A stretch of 64,000 nucleotides of DNA. Origin: Pseudomaricurvus alkylphenolicus (GTDB lineage Bacteria > Pseudomonadota > Gammaproteobacteria > Pseudomonadales > Cellvibrionaceae). Both the position numbers and the translations under genes were made by a program. Below are positions 9,105-17,715 of the stretch, piece after piece (position 1 is the first letter of the stretch; the number at the start of each line of letters is the position of its first letter). The notes beneath the pieces were generated by a model that saw nothing but the letters and a program-made list of their open reading frames with translations, was not told where the DNA came from and ran no database searches. The stretch is taken from the NCBI RefSeq assembly GCF_011683955.1, contig NZ_JAAQPI010000001.1, positions 1,116,001-1,180,000 of the forward strand. The letters are read 5' to 3'.

Positions 9105-9893
9105 ATGCCATTGCCTGTCAGGACAGCTCAGAGCCTTCGTCGCTATGCTCTGGCTTTTTGTATGGTTTCCCTGTGCAATTCCCTATCGCCATATTCGAAG
9201 GCTGAAGACTCTATAACTGAAAAGCCAATCGTGCGCATTGCCTGCTTTGACATGCCTCCCATCTTTATGGCCGCGGAGGACGGTCATGGCACCACTGGCA
9301 AAGGGGTGCATATACTCAAACTGGCTTTTGAGCGCATCGGTTATCGGGCCGTTTTTCACCATATGCCCCAACCTCGGGCCCTGAGAAGTGTGGTGGTGGG
9401 AGAGAGTGATGTGTACTGTGCCGTCGCCAAGGACTTCGGAGATATGTCCCTGACCACCTCATCGGAGCCCTACTACCAGGTTCAAACCGCTTTCTATCAG
9501 CGCAAACAGGCGGATTGGCGCTACAACGGCATGCAATCCATCACCCAAAGAACCTTGGTGAGCGTCAAGGGCTTTGATTATCGCAACGCTCACCCGATGT
9601 TGCACCGCTACCTGGAAACCCGGCCGCCGAACGTAATCATGCTGCATGGCTCCAAACCCTGGGAGCGTATGGTATCTATCGTCCTTGCCGGCCGAGCGGA
9701 TACGGCGCTGTTGGGGGTGGATCAGGCCAATTATGTGATGCGCAAGCTCGGTGCGACCGGTCAGATTGTTCCCGTAGAAGGCTATCGGGCTTATTCTCCG
9801 GCCTATGTGGCTTTTTCCCGTCAATCGTCGCACCTGCAGCCCTTGTTCGACCAGGCGCTTCGGGACGCAGAACAGAGGGTCGGTGATCTATAA
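9105..9893 (+). CDS. Periplasmic substrate-binding protein, family 3-like
   Basis: A 262-residue protein with an N-terminal signal sequence (hydrophobic LAFCMVSLCNSL, cleavage likely near YSKAED). It then has the type-2 periplasmic-binding fold typical of bacterial family 3 (RIACFDMPPIFM, GKGVHILKLAFERIGY, RVSVKGFDYR-like strand segments). GGAGG at 9092-9096 selects ATG 9105 over TTG 9099. Such proteins usually feed ABC importers or sensor proteins, but no permease or ATPase is adjacent. It sits 34 bp before a TonB receptor in the same direction and may be co-transcribed with it. That suggests a role in sensing or scavenging the same ligand. Similar orphan binding proteins are common next to TonB receptors in marine gammaproteobacteria; the ligand is unknown. 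Confidence 0.7.
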   Translation: MPLPVRTAQSLRRYALAFCMVSLCNSLSPYSKAEDSITEKPIVRIACFDMPPIFMAAEDGHGTTGKGVHILKLAFERIGYRAVFHHMPQPRALRSVVVGESDVYCAVAKDFGDMSLTTSSEPYYQVQTAFYQRKQADWRYNGMQSITQRTLVSVKGFDYRNAHPMLHRYLETRPPNVIMLHGSKPWERMVSIVLAGRADTALLGVDQANYVMRKLGATGQIVPVEGYRAYSPAYVAFSRQSSHLQPLFDQALRDAEQRVGDL

Positions 9894-9927
9894 TTAGCGA
9901 ACATTGTCCTACGGATTGCCATGAACG

Positions 9928-12126
9928 ATGCTCGTTTTCCCATCTGCCGGCCGACATCGACTGTTTTGTGCAGTCGTCCTGCCATCGTTGCTGTTTCCAT
10001 ATTCCTTGGCTCGGGCCATTGATGACTTCAAGCTGGAGGAAATAATCGTTACCGCACAAAAGCGTGAACAGAGCATCCAGGACGTACCCATGGTGGTTGC
10101 GGCAGTGACGGCGGAAGACCTGCAGGCCTCCGGTGTACAATCCCTGGACAGCCTGACCCACTTGGTTTCGGGGCTGGTCATCAATACCAATAATTCATTG
10201 CTCTTACCCTTTGTTCGTGGGGTGGGTTCCTTTAATGCCGGCGCCGCCACCAATACCAGTGTCGCGGTCTATGTGGACGGGGTCTACACACCGCGGTCAA
10301 ATGCTCTGGCTTTCGGGCTGGATAATGTTGCTCAAATCGAGGTGCTTAAGGGGCCTCAGTCAACACTCTATGGCCGCAATGCTACGGGTGGTGCGATTAC
10401 CATTACAACTCATTCCCCCGAACCTGACGAGGCGGCGGCTTCCCAGATCCGCTTGTCGGTGGGGAATTACCAGCAGCAGCGACTCAGTGCCCGAACCACC
10501 AGGCCTCTGGCCGATAACCTGGCCATCAGCCTCAGTGGTGCGATTGTGCGGCGGGACGGCTATGTGGACAATCTGGCGACGGCCACCCCTCTGCCGGGCT
10601 CGCTGCAAGACATCAATAATGTGGACGAAAAGTCCCTGGCCCTGAAGCTTCTCGGCTCGATCTCAGAGACCAGCGAATGGGAGTTGGCATTGAGTTATCG
10701 TGAGTACGATGACACCAACAATTTTGGATTTCGTCAGTTTAATCCGGCGTTTGCCTCTGACCCGGGGCAGTACCACAGCTATGGTCATTGGGGTCTGCGA
10801 GAAGGCGATGATACCGCGGCGACGTTGCAGGGGCGTTTCGAGTTTGAGCCCTTCACCCTGGTGTCGGTAACCGGCTACCTCAACAACCGTTTTTTCGGTA
10901 CGGCGGAGGTGTTTTCCCTGCCCGAGGCGGTAGCAGGATTTGCCGCCGACTGGGAGGCGACCACCTACAGCCAGGAGCTGAGGTTGCATGCCCCCGATGA
11001 TGCCGACCACCCCTGGCTGCTGGGGTTCCAGTACTTTGAGGAAGGAGATACGGACTCTCAGATTTGGGGCGCGCTTGGGGCGGCCCTGTCGCCTGCCGGT
11101 GAGGCGACCCTATCGCCCTCCGCTGAACATTCCCTGGGGGATTCCGACTGGCAATCCCGCTCCCATGCCCTCTTTGGCGAGTGGATTTACCGCGCCTCGG
11201 AGGCCCTGAGCCTGACTCTGGGGTTGCGCCATACCCGCGAAGCCTTTTCCCTGAAGGACAACCGCGACCCTGGTTTTTTTGGCGCTATTGGCTTTGTCGG
11301 TGTGCCGGTGGACAGTCAGCGCGAGGTCTGGGAAGAGCTGACCTACCGTGCGGTGCTGGACTATCACACGCCGTGGGGGCTGATTTACGGCAGTCGTGCC
11401 AAGGGCTTTGTCAGCGGTACTCTGAATGTTCAGAACCCGGCGGGCGCGGTGGTGGATCCCGAAATTCTGATCGCCCATGAAATTGGATTTAAGGCCGATG
11501 TGGCCGCCTGGGGTATTCGCCTTAACGGGGCGTTGTTCGATTACGACTATCAGGACATTCACGCCCAGACCGTCAGTGCTACCACCGGCTTCACCAATCT
11601 GGTGGCCGGGCAGAAGGCTGCGATAAGGGGAATGGATCTGGAATGGCAGGGAGCCGTAGGGGAGGCGTGGGGCTACAACCTGGCGCTGACCTATCTTTAT
11701 GAGCGTGAATATGACGAATTCAGTGTGCCCGCCGGAGCCGGGGGCTTTCCTGCCATTGAGGCCTCGGGCAACACTATCTCCGGGGCGCCGGAACTGACCC
11801 TGGCGCTGGGGGTGGAGCACAACCACCACACCCTGCGTGGACGCTGGCAATCAAACCTCTCAATCAGCCATAACAGCGGTGTATTTTACGGGGTGGATGA
11901 ATCTGTAGGCTCGGGCGGTGATTCCGATGATGCCTTTACACTGGTCAACGTTCAGACCACCTTTTACCCGCCCCACGAGCGCTGGAGCCTGTCGCTGTGG
12001 CTCAATAATCTGTTTGACGAGTATTACCTCAGCGGCGGTCTGCGCTCGGGGGATTCCATTGTGGCGGTGGAAGCGCCGCCCAGGTTCTACGGGCTCACCT
12101 TTACCTGGCGTTGGGGTGGGGAATAA
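9928..12126 (+). CDS. TonB-dependent outer-membrane receptor
   Basis: A 732-residue receptor with a signal peptide and, right after it, the segment LEEIIVTAQKREQSIQDVP that opens the plug domain in this TonB receptor group. The plug motifs LPFVRGVGS, VAVYVDGVYTPR and IEVLKGPQSTLYGRNATGG follow, then the beta-barrel ending in an aromatic residue region (FYGLTFTWRWGGE). The last residues are WRWGGE rather than a terminal Phe, which is slightly unusual. Such receptors import large or scarce ligands using TonB energy; this FecA/CirA-like subgroup without siderophore genes is often used for hydrophobic organic compounds. It ends 6 bp before the convergent TetR gene. It is one of four relatives in the window, all sharing the EEI(I/V)VTAQKR start. 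Confidence 0.9.
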   Translation: MLVFPSAGRHRLFCAVVLPSLLFPYSLARAIDDFKLEEIIVTAQKREQSIQDVPMVVAAVTAEDLQASGVQSLDSLTHLVSGLVINTNNSLLLPFVRGVGSFNAGAATNTSVAVYVDGVYTPRSNALAFGLDNVAQIEVLKGPQSTLYGRNATGGAITITTHSPEPDEAAASQIRLSVGNYQQQRLSARTTRPLADNLAISLSGAIVRRDGYVDNLATATPLPGSLQDINNVDEKSLALKLLGSISETSEWELALSYREYDDTNNFGFRQFNPAFASDPGQYHSYGHWGLREGDDTAATLQGRFEFEPFTLVSVTGYLNNRFFGTAEVFSLPEAVAGFAADWEATTYSQELRLHAPDDADHPWLLGFQYFEEGDTDSQIWGALGAALSPAGEATLSPSAEHSLGDSDWQSRSHALFGEWIYRASEALSLTLGLRHTREAFSLKDNRDPGFFGAIGFVGVPVDSQREVWEELTYRAVLDYHTPWGLIYGSRAKGFVSGTLNVQNPAGAVVDPEILIAHEIGFKADVAAWGIRLNGALFDYDYQDIHAQTVSATTGFTNLVAGQKAAIRGMDLEWQGAVGEAWGYNLALTYLYEREYDEFSVPAGAGGFPAIEASGNTISGAPELTLALGVEHNHHTLRGRWQSNLSISHNSGVFYGVDESVGSGGDSDDAFTLVNVQTTFYPPHERWSLSLWLNNLFDEYYLSGGLRSGDSIVAVEAPPRFYGLTFTWRWGGE

Positions 12127-12132
12127 TAGTGG

Positions 12133-12819
12133 CTAGGCCGGTTCCTCTTCGCTTTCCGTGGCCTCTAAAGGATCCAGATTGAGCCCCTGCTTTACCTCGT
12201 CGGTGTAATGGGAAAACATCAGCGCCATGTTGTGGCGGGAGGCAAAGTTGATAAAACCTTCCTGGGAGCACTTGCGGCTACCCACCTCAAAGGCATAGAT
12301 CCTCACATAGCTCAACCACAGATACCAGATGTTATCGACCAGCAGCTCCACGGTATTTGGCGCGACAATAGGGTTCATCAACCCGGCCTGCTCCAGGCGC
12401 TTGTAGTTGTCGCGCATTTTTCCCGTTGAGCTGTTTTTAAAGAATCCGTACTTTTTCTTCAATTTCGGTGCATTGAGGCCAAGGTAGGTAATGTCGTTAA
12501 AGAAAAACCGGTATTGCCACAACAGCCCAAACAAACGGTTAACCCACTGCTGGTGATCCTGGGCCAGCGCGCCGATGGTGTCGATATCTTCCAGTGCCGT
12601 CAGCAGGTCCTGTTCCAAGGCCTCCACCAGGGCATCGACAATGTCCTGTTTCTTCTTGAAGTGGTAGGTCAGGTTGCCGGGGCTGATGGATAGCGCCTTG
12701 GAGATATCCAACGCCGATACCTTTTCTACGCCGCGCTGATTAAACAAACGCAGGCTGTTCTCAAGGATGCGATCCCGGGTATTTTGGCGGCTCTTGGCGG
12801 GGGTTGATCTGGCTGCCAT
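12133..12819 (-). CDS. TetR/AcrR-family transcriptional regulator
   Basis: A 228-residue regulator with the TetR helix-turn-helix at residues ~18-62 (RDRILENSLRLFNQRG, then ALSISPGNLTYHFKKKQDIV) and an all-helical ligand-binding part. It is clearly paralogous to the regulator at 51774: both have ISPGNLTYH(F/Y)KKK, WRYRFFFN-like and LWYLWLSYVR-like segments. Its divergent promoter contains two TAGTAA-N4-TTACTA palindromes (12920 and 12964), good candidates for an autoregulatory operator. The effector is likely a lipophilic molecule related to the surrounding pathway (inference). It faces the TonB receptor tail to tail. Confidence 0.88.
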   Translation of the reverse strand: MAARSTPAKSRQNTRDRILENSLRLFNQRGVEKVSALDISKALSISPGNLTYHFKKKQDIVDALVEALEQDLLTALEDIDTIGALAQDHQQWVNRLFGLLWQYRFFFNDITYLGLNAPKLKKKYGFFKNSSTGKMRDNYKRLEQAGLMNPIVAPNTVELLVDNIWYLWLSYVRIYAFEVGSRKCSQEGFINFASRHNMALMFSHYTDEVKQGLNLDPLEATESEEEPA

Positions 12820-12919
12820 TGTTATCCGTCCTCAGTATGACCGCTCAAAACTATCATGAACGGTAATTTTATTACGCATGGCCTCTAATAACCATTCGAT
12901 ATTTGCCATTCTCATGTTT

Positions 12920-12979
12920 TAGTAATAGATTACTACAAAACTAGTAATGAGTTGCTATTATTGTAGTAAAGGGTTACTA
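12920..12979. promoter_or_regulatory. Twin TetR-type operators TAGTAA-N4-TTACTA
   Basis: Two palindromes with identical arms and spacing: TAGTAA-TAGA-TTACTA at 12920-12935 and TAGTAA-AGGG-TTACTA at 12964-12979, 44 bp apart start to start. A further half-site TAGTAA lies at 12942-12947. They lie about 100-160 bp upstream of the TetR start and 55-114 bp upstream of the small acidic gene. A similar N4 site lies beside the TetR paralogue at 51774. The segment 12950-12965 between them is also repeated near 62401. Binding is inferred, not shown. Confidence 0.55.
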
Positions 12980-13033
12980 ACCCTTCAAGTGGCAGACCCA
13001 CATAAAACCCGGGTCTTAGAGAGAGAAAATAAA

Positions 13034-13303
13034 ATGAAAACTTCAACAGTAAACTCAAATGTCGATATGCGTCAGCAAATGGAATCACTGCTGGAAAGCT
13101 ACTGCGCGGTTCTGGACGAGCCGGAATTCTGCGAACTGGATGATCTCGAGGATCAGCTGGACGCAGGACAGCCCGAATGCGAGGTTCTGCCGATCAATCG
13201 CCAGGCCATGGTGGACAATATCCTCCACTGCCTGGACGATTCCCGGTCTGGATCAAAACTGTCCGCTGAGGCGCTGCTGGTAGGACTCTGCCTTCCGGCG
13301 TAG
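13034..13303 (+). CDS. Small acidic protein of unknown function
   Basis: An 89-residue, strongly acidic protein (segment ELDDLEDQLDAGQPE) with several Cys residues (YCAVLDEPEFCEL, HCLDD) and no signal or membrane segment. I do not recognise a family. ATG 13034 has GAGAGAG about 7-8 nt upstream, and in-frame starts further upstream lack such a site. It is divergent from the TetR gene and downstream of the twin palindromes, so it is probably a TetR target. Its stop TAG lies in CCGGCGTAGGG, an 11-bp string repeated 16 bp later at the start of a palindromic repeat. Repeat insertion may therefore have trimmed or altered its C-terminus. Confidence 0.55.
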   Translation: MKTSTVNSNVDMRQQMESLLESYCAVLDEPEFCELDDLEDQLDAGQPECEVLPINRQAMVDNILHCLDDSRSGSKLSAEALLVGLCLPA

Positions 13304-13315
13304 GGAGAAACCGGC

Positions 13316-13346
13316 GTAGGGTGGATAGCGCGAAGCGCAATCCACC
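13316..13346. repeat. Palindromic GTAGGGTGGATTA...TAATCCACC repeat, single degenerate copy
   Basis: A single hairpin copy reading GTAGGGTGGATAGCGCGAAG followed by CGCAATCCACC. It sits between the small acidic gene and the convergent enoyl-CoA hydratase gene. It belongs to the repeat family also seen at 14228, 21835, 22729, 52463 and 63266. Confidence 0.8.
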
Positions 13347-13364
13347 GAGGGTTTGGCCTTGCCG

Positions 13365-14135
13365 CTACTTTCTGGCCAGAAACTTCGCCACCAGATCGCG
13401 ATGTTCCTGGGACTGGGACAACTGGGTATTGGCCATGCGCTCGATATTGCGGGCCGAGGCTCTGTCCAGATCCTTGACGCTTTCAATGGTCAGCTTGGCC
13501 ATGCCCAGAACCTCGCGTGGCAGCGAAGCCAGATGGCGGGCAAACGCCTGACAGCGTTGCAGGAATTCGGCGTCCGCATAGACCTCATGCACCAGTCCTA
13601 CCCGCAGGGCGCGTTGGGCGTCGATGGTTTGTGCGGCCATGATCAACCATTTGGCCTCGGCAACACCCACCAGGCGGGTCAGGCGGCTGGTGCCGCCACT
13701 GCCGGGCAGGGCGCCGATATTGGTTTCGGGTAGGCCGTAGGCAGCACTTTCAGCCGCCAGGCGAAAATCGCAGGACAGCGCCATTTCCAGCGCACCGCCC
13801 AGGCACGGGCCCTGCGCGGCTGAGATGATGGGCTTTTCGATGGCTTCCAGCTCGTCGAACAACTGGTGGATGGCAGTGCGATACCAATTGCGAAACTCGA
13901 TACCGCTGTCAGTTTCAGGTGCCAGGCCGGCGCTGATGTCCATGCCGGCGGAGTAGTACCTGCCGTTGCCGGTGATCAACAGCACTCGCAGTGAGTCATC
14001 TTCACGGAATTTGTCGGCCAGCTCTTGCAATTGGTCGAGCATGGCAAACGTGAGCGCATTGTATTTTTGTGGGCGGTTAAAGGTGACGGTCAGTACGCCA
14101 TCGCTTTCGCTGTGCAGCAGGTCGGGCTCGCTCAT
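13365..14135 (-). CDS. Enoyl-CoA hydratase/isomerase family protein
   Basis: A 256-residue crotonase-fold protein. Both catalytic Glu positions are present, E117 in GGALEMALSCD and E137 in LPETNIGALPGSGG, and the oxyanion-hole region is YYSAGMDIS. True hydratase activity on an enoyl-CoA (beta-oxidation or side-chain degradation) is therefore plausible. The protein is cytoplasmic. A perfect palindrome TAGTAATC-AA-GATTACTA ends 56 bp upstream of the start, linking the gene to the putative shared regulon. Palindromic repeats flank it on both sides. The homologue at 55621 has lost both glutamates. Confidence 0.88.
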   Translation of the reverse strand: MSEPDLLHSESDGVLTVTFNRPQKYNALTFAMLDQLQELADKFREDDSLRVLLITGNGRYYSAGMDISAGLAPETDSGIEFRNWYRTAIHQLFDELEAIEKPIISAAQGPCLGGALEMALSCDFRLAAESAAYGLPETNIGALPGSGGTSRLTRLVGVAEAKWLIMAAQTIDAQRALRVGLVHEVYADAEFLQRCQAFARHLASLPREVLGMAKLTIESVKDLDRASARNIERMANTQLSQSQEHRDLVAKFLARK

Positions 14136-14190
14136 GGTTGTGCTCGGGATTTATCAGTCATCAATACCGATAGTTTAGGATATTAAGTTA

Positions 14191-14208
14191 TAGTAATCAA
14201 GATTACTA
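14191..14208. promoter_or_regulatory. Shared palindrome TAGTAM-N6-KTACTA, copy 2 (perfect)
   Basis: TAGTAATC-AA-GATTACTA, a perfect palindrome with 8-bp arms located 56 bp upstream of the enoyl-CoA hydratase start. It is the best copy of the motif. The segment AAGATTACTA is identical in the copy at 60179. Confidence 0.6.
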
Positions 14209-14227
14209 GGTTGGCATGCCCGTCCCT

Positions 14228-14318
14228 GTAGGGTGGATTAGGCGAAGCCGTAATCCACCATTGGGCCTGGTACGTGCCACATTCTCGGTGGATTACGGCT
14301 TCGCCTTATCCACCCTAC
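14228..14318. repeat. Palindromic GTAGGGTGGATTA repeat, inverted pair
   Basis: Two copies in opposite orientation (14228-14259 and 14287-14318), separated by 27 bp. Each copy is itself a hairpin (GTAGGGTGGATTAGGCGAAG, then CCGTAATCCACC). It lies between the hydratase promoter and the 3' end of the AraC gene. The paired arrangement could form one long cruciform or transcript stem and may act as a transcription stop for the AraC operon (inference). Confidence 0.85.
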
Positions 14319-14338
14319 ACCAAAGCATCAAAGCACCA

Positions 14339-15337
14339 TTAGGCTGCGGCCTGATTGCGGAAATCCGTTACCGTCTGTCCTGTCCAGCTCTTAAACGCGC
14401 GCAGAAAAGCTTTGGTATCCTGGTAGCCCAGCAGGAAGCCAATCTCCTGGTTGCTAAGACCCGATTCGCGAATGTACTCCTGTGCCAGATCCGCGCGAAA
14501 CTGATTAAGCAATTCCTGATAGCTGACGCCCTCGGCCTGCAGGTGGCGCCTTAAGCTGCGGCTGCTCATGTGCAGAGCGTCCGCCATTTGTTGCAGGCTC
14601 GGCAATTCGCTGCGTCGCTGCAACAGGATATGCCGGATTCGAAACGCCAGCGGCCGCTCTTCGGTGATCTTGCGCATCACCTGCTGGCAGTGCTGCAGGC
14701 ACACCTCGTGCAGTTCACTGTCGTTGTGCTCGATGGGAGTGTTGAGTCCGGGGCTGCGGATGTGCATCAGGGTTCTGTCGCCGTTAAATGAAATCGGACA
14801 ATCGAAAAGCGCAGCATAAGAGCTGGTGTCAGCGGGCTTCGGGTAGGCCAGAGTCAGGCTGACAAAATTGAACGGATTCTTGGTGGTCGCCTCGCCAATA
14901 TACTTACCGTAGGCCAAACACTCTTCCAGGCAGAAACGCAAAAGGGAACCCAGCGGGGCAACCTCGGTAAAGACAACCCGCCAGCCGTCTTCCTGTTCTT
15001 CCACTGCTATGCGTATCAGTTCCCCAATCAGTGTGTGGCTGTAGGTGGTCCAGAGGTTGGCCACCTCACGCATATCCCGCGCTGACATTAAGGCGTAACC
15101 CATAATGCCGAAGTCCGACATCTTAATGTCTTCCGCAATACGGAAACCCAGATGGTCATCGCCAGTCAGTGCACTCATATTAGCGATGACTTTTTGTGAC
15201 TGCCAGATATCGATCAGGTAACTGTGGTCGCTCAGCTTGTGCTCTTCAATCCCGGTATCAGACAGCACCTGTTGCGGTTGGAACCCTTGTTGTTCCATCC
15301 ACGACAGGTAATGTTTGATAATGGTGGGTCTGAACAT
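14339..15337 (-). CDS. AraC-family regulator (OruR/arabinose-binding-like N-terminus)
   Basis: A 332-residue regulator beginning MFRPTIIKHYLSWMEQQGF. The N-terminal ligand domain (residues ~1-200) is of the type shared with OruR/ArgR-like AraC proteins. The C-terminal double helix-turn-helix (~235-330) contains MSSRSLRRHLQAEGVSYQELL and SNQEIGFLLGYQDTKAFLRAF. It is closest in the window to the AraC at 41917. It is last in an apparent minus-strand operon after the Pyr4-like gene (26-bp gap), the flavin oxidoreductase and the AveC-like gene. The 41917 gene likewise directly follows a Pyr4-like gene, a conserved pairing. Confidence 0.88.
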   Translation of the reverse strand: MFRPTIIKHYLSWMEQQGFQPQQVLSDTGIEEHKLSDHSYLIDIWQSQKVIANMSALTGDDHLGFRIAEDIKMSDFGIMGYALMSARDMREVANLWTTYSHTLIGELIRIAVEEQEDGWRVVFTEVAPLGSLLRFCLEECLAYGKYIGEATTKNPFNFVSLTLAYPKPADTSSYAALFDCPISFNGDRTLMHIRSPGLNTPIEHNDSELHEVCLQHCQQVMRKITEERPLAFRIRHILLQRRSELPSLQQMADALHMSSRSLRRHLQAEGVSYQELLNQFRADLAQEYIRESGLSNQEIGFLLGYQDTKAFLRAFKSWTGQTVTDFRNQAAA

Positions 15338-15363
15338 ATCAATGGTTTAGTACTAACAGCCCG

Positions 15364-16098
15364 CTAAGAGACGGCGACGGCACCCTGTGGGTTTTGTTCT
15401 TCAATGACAGGACTATAGGCCGGCAGCGACTTCAACACAAGGATGTTGGCCAGACACCAGACCACTGTGCCGGCGCCCAGAGCGATAAACCAGACGGATT
15501 GAAACGCCGGCGCGGTGATGTACCACGCGGGCCAGATACCAAACACCATAATGATATAGATCAGGTTAAGGCGAATGGATTGCCCTTTGCGGGAGCGGCG
15601 GCGCATGGCGGTGGGAATCGCAAAGATCGGGCAGGCAAAGATAGTCAGCACCATGATCGACAGGAACATGGGATCACCACCCATGGCCATCTTCACGTAC
15701 CAGAATACCGCCAGTGCAATCACCTGACCGCCGAACAGCAAACACAGGGCGGTCTTGCGCGGCAGGCCGGGGAACAGCTCGTTGAGCCCGAATTTGATCA
15801 TCTGGTAATAAAAGAACACCTCGAACACCACGGACAAAAGAATGTTGACCCAAAATAGTTTCCACACCCAAAAATCCATTTCCACAAACCAGGTGTGCCA
15901 CTGCAGCACAAAAGAAATGTCGTGGGCGGTCCAGAAATAGGTGGCGAACAGAGCGATGGAATAGGTACGGTGTTTAAAACCGAGCTTGACGCATTCAAAC
16001 AGCAGCCACCAGTTGCAGAACATACCGATGGCGCCAAAGCCCATAAACCAGAAGATATTATTGCTGATATTGTCCATTACGGACTGAACGTCATACAT
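15364..16098 (-). CDS. Seven-helix membrane protein, PaxB/Pyr4 terpene-cyclase-like (paralogue 1)
   Basis: A 244-residue integral membrane protein with about seven hydrophobic segments. Visible motifs are TYSIALFATYFWTAHDISF (H59-D60), the second acidic helix FEVFFYYQMIKFGLNEL (E93) and a late IWPAWYITAPAFQS. From memory of the fungal PaxB/AtmB/Pyr4 family (same size, seven helices, TYSxAL...NNFAWE and IKFxPNEW segments) these regions line up, with Asp at the position of the catalytic Glu. This is distant similarity read by eye. A microbial rhodopsin was considered but no Schiff-base Lys is present. ATG 16098 was chosen. The gene overlaps the stop of the flavin oxidoreductase by 8 bp, so the two are probably translationally coupled. 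Confidence 0.5.
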   Translation of the reverse strand: MYDVQSVMDNISNNIFWFMGFGAIGMFCNWWLLFECVKLGFKHRTYSIALFATYFWTAHDISFVLQWHTWFVEMDFWVWKLFWVNILLSVVFEVFFYYQMIKFGLNELFPGLPRKTALCLLFGGQVIALAVFWYVKMAMGGDPMFLSIMVLTIFACPIFAIPTAMRRRSRKGQSIRLNLIYIIMVFGIWPAWYITAPAFQSVWFIALGAGTVVWCLANILVLKSLPAYSPVIEEQNPQGAVAVS

Positions 16099-17689
16099 TG
16101 ACCGAATTCCTCTGCTGTGACAGGGCAAACTCTGCCCCGAGTTTGCCCGGTTGCCCGGAGACGCCGCCGCTGGGGTGAGAACCGGAGCCCGCCAGATATA
16201 ATTGCGGCACGGGAGTTTGATAACCACCGAGACCGGGAGCGGGTCGATTGTTGCCCATACGGGTTGGCAGCATATCGACATGAAAGTAGGTAGCCCTGGG
16301 GGCGGAGAACTGTTCGATAAAGTCCGCCGGACAGGTCTGGAGTCGCCCGATTTCGCTCTCCAGACCATCAATGTAACGGCTGGCCGCTGCATAGATCTGT
16401 TGGCCATAGCGATCTTTGTTGTCGGCCCAGCCGCCGATGGGTTCAACCGGTACGTTGGCATACAAGTAAAGCACATCACCATTGTCAGGTGCGACACTGG
16501 GATCGGCACCGGACAAAATGGAGAAGTACAGCGGTGGTTCAAAAGCGACGGCTTCCCCCCTCAGGCAGGCTTTGTGCTGGGCGATATGATCCTCCAAGGT
16601 GCCGGTCATAAAGGTGGTTTTGCGCAGATCGACGGCGTCCCTTCGTTTTCGCAGTTGTTGCGCTCGGTGGTAACTCAGGCGGCCGCCACTGGCCAGATCA
16701 ATCTTATAGGGCGCCACCTCGGCGGAATTGGCGGGAATATGCCGCAGCTGGCGAACGATGCCGGGGTCCAAATCGCCGTCGCCGAGCAATTCGCCCAGTG
16801 CTACCTGGGGCGCGCAATTGGCGAGTACGCCATGCCGTGCCTGCAGTTGGGTTCCATCCGCCAGCCGAACGCCGCTGGCCGTTCCGTATTGGCTGTCAAT
16901 CAGGATGCGCTGCACCGGGCTGTTAAGTCGGATCTCACCGCCGAGGCTCTTGAGGCAGTTGGCAAAGGCGCCGACTAATCCCGTCATACCGCCTTGGGGG
17001 CGAAAGATGCCGCTGCGGTGAACATTGGCAAAACCCGACAGGTAAATGCCGCCGCCCGGTGCCGTGGCCGGTGCAAACATGCAGCTCCAGAACGCCCACA
17101 AACCGCGCATGGCATCACTCTCAAAGGTGTCATCGATCATCTCGAAGGCACTACAGGCCGCCATGCGCTTCAGTGTTTCCCGAATCTGTCGATCGCCCGC
17201 CAGTTTTAACAAAGAGCCGGCGATATCCAGTTTGCCAATCGCGGCTGGATGTTTTGCACCGATCTTGTCGAGGCTGTTCATCAGAAAATCAAAGATGCCA
17301 CGCAGGTTGCGGTAGGTGTTTGCGTCTTTGGGGGAAAAGTAGTGAATCTCTTTAACCGTTCGTTCAAAGTCCGAGAACAGCAGCAGGGTTTCCCCTTCAT
17401 CGTTCATCCAGCCGTAGGGGTGTTCAAGTGGTATCGGATGGTAACCGTGCTGGTGCAGGTGGAATTCCCTGGCCATGCTGCTCGGAGCCATCAACGCATC
17501 GTCCATGGCGCCGATGCTGAGCAAGTGTTGTGGCGCTTCAGGCAAATAGGCGTGGCTCGCGGACAGGCCGCCGATGATGGCTCGTTGTTCAATCACCAAC
17601 ACGCTTTGCCCGGCTTTGGCCAGTGTGCAGGCGGCGGCCAGACCATTGTGGCCGCCGCCAATAACAAGATAATCCCAGGTATTATTCAT
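16091..17689 (-). CDS. Phytoene-desaturase-like FAD-dependent oxidoreductase (type 'GGGHNGL')
   Basis: A 532-residue flavoprotein with the Rossmann motif YLVIGGGHNGLAAACTLAKAG at residues ~7-27 and the FAD-binding Glu in VLVIEQR. The C-terminal motif is LYLAGSGSHPSGGVSGQPGK. It is nearest to the gene at 26900 and more distant from those at 7390 and 53732. Related enzymes oxidise or desaturate lipophilic substrates, often membrane-associated. It lies between the AveC-like gene (27 bp downstream of its stop) and the overlapping Pyr4-like gene, all on one strand. The direct coupling of a flavoenzyme with a Pyr4-like membrane protein resembles the epoxidase-cyclase pairing of fungal meroterpenoid clusters, though this flavoenzyme belongs to a different family. 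Confidence 0.82.
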   Translation of the reverse strand: MNNTWDYLVIGGGHNGLAAACTLAKAGQSVLVIEQRAIIGGLSASHAYLPEAPQHLLSIGAMDDALMAPSSMAREFHLHQHGYHPIPLEHPYGWMNDEGETLLLFSDFERTVKEIHYFSPKDANTYRNLRGIFDFLMNSLDKIGAKHPAAIGKLDIAGSLLKLAGDRQIRETLKRMAACSAFEMIDDTFESDAMRGLWAFWSCMFAPATAPGGGIYLSGFANVHRSGIFRPQGGMTGLVGAFANCLKSLGGEIRLNSPVQRILIDSQYGTASGVRLADGTQLQARHGVLANCAPQVALGELLGDGDLDPGIVRQLRHIPANSAEVAPYKIDLASGGRLSYHRAQQLRKRRDAVDLRKTTFMTGTLEDHIAQHKACLRGEAVAFEPPLYFSILSGADPSVAPDNGDVLYLYANVPVEPIGGWADNKDRYGQQIYAAASRYIDGLESEIGRLQTCPADFIEQFSAPRATYFHVDMLPTRMGNNRPAPGLGGYQTPVPQLYLAGSGSHPSGGVSGQPGKLGAEFALSQQRNSVNV

Positions 17690-17715
17690 GACTCAACTCT
17701 TCACTGCTGTTGAAC

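Noticed and set aside
16099-16542. Extended start for the Pyr4-like gene at 15364
   Set aside because: The extension lies antisense-like within the flavin oxidoreductase gene and is Pro/Ser-rich; ATG 16098 matches the N-termini of the three paralogues.
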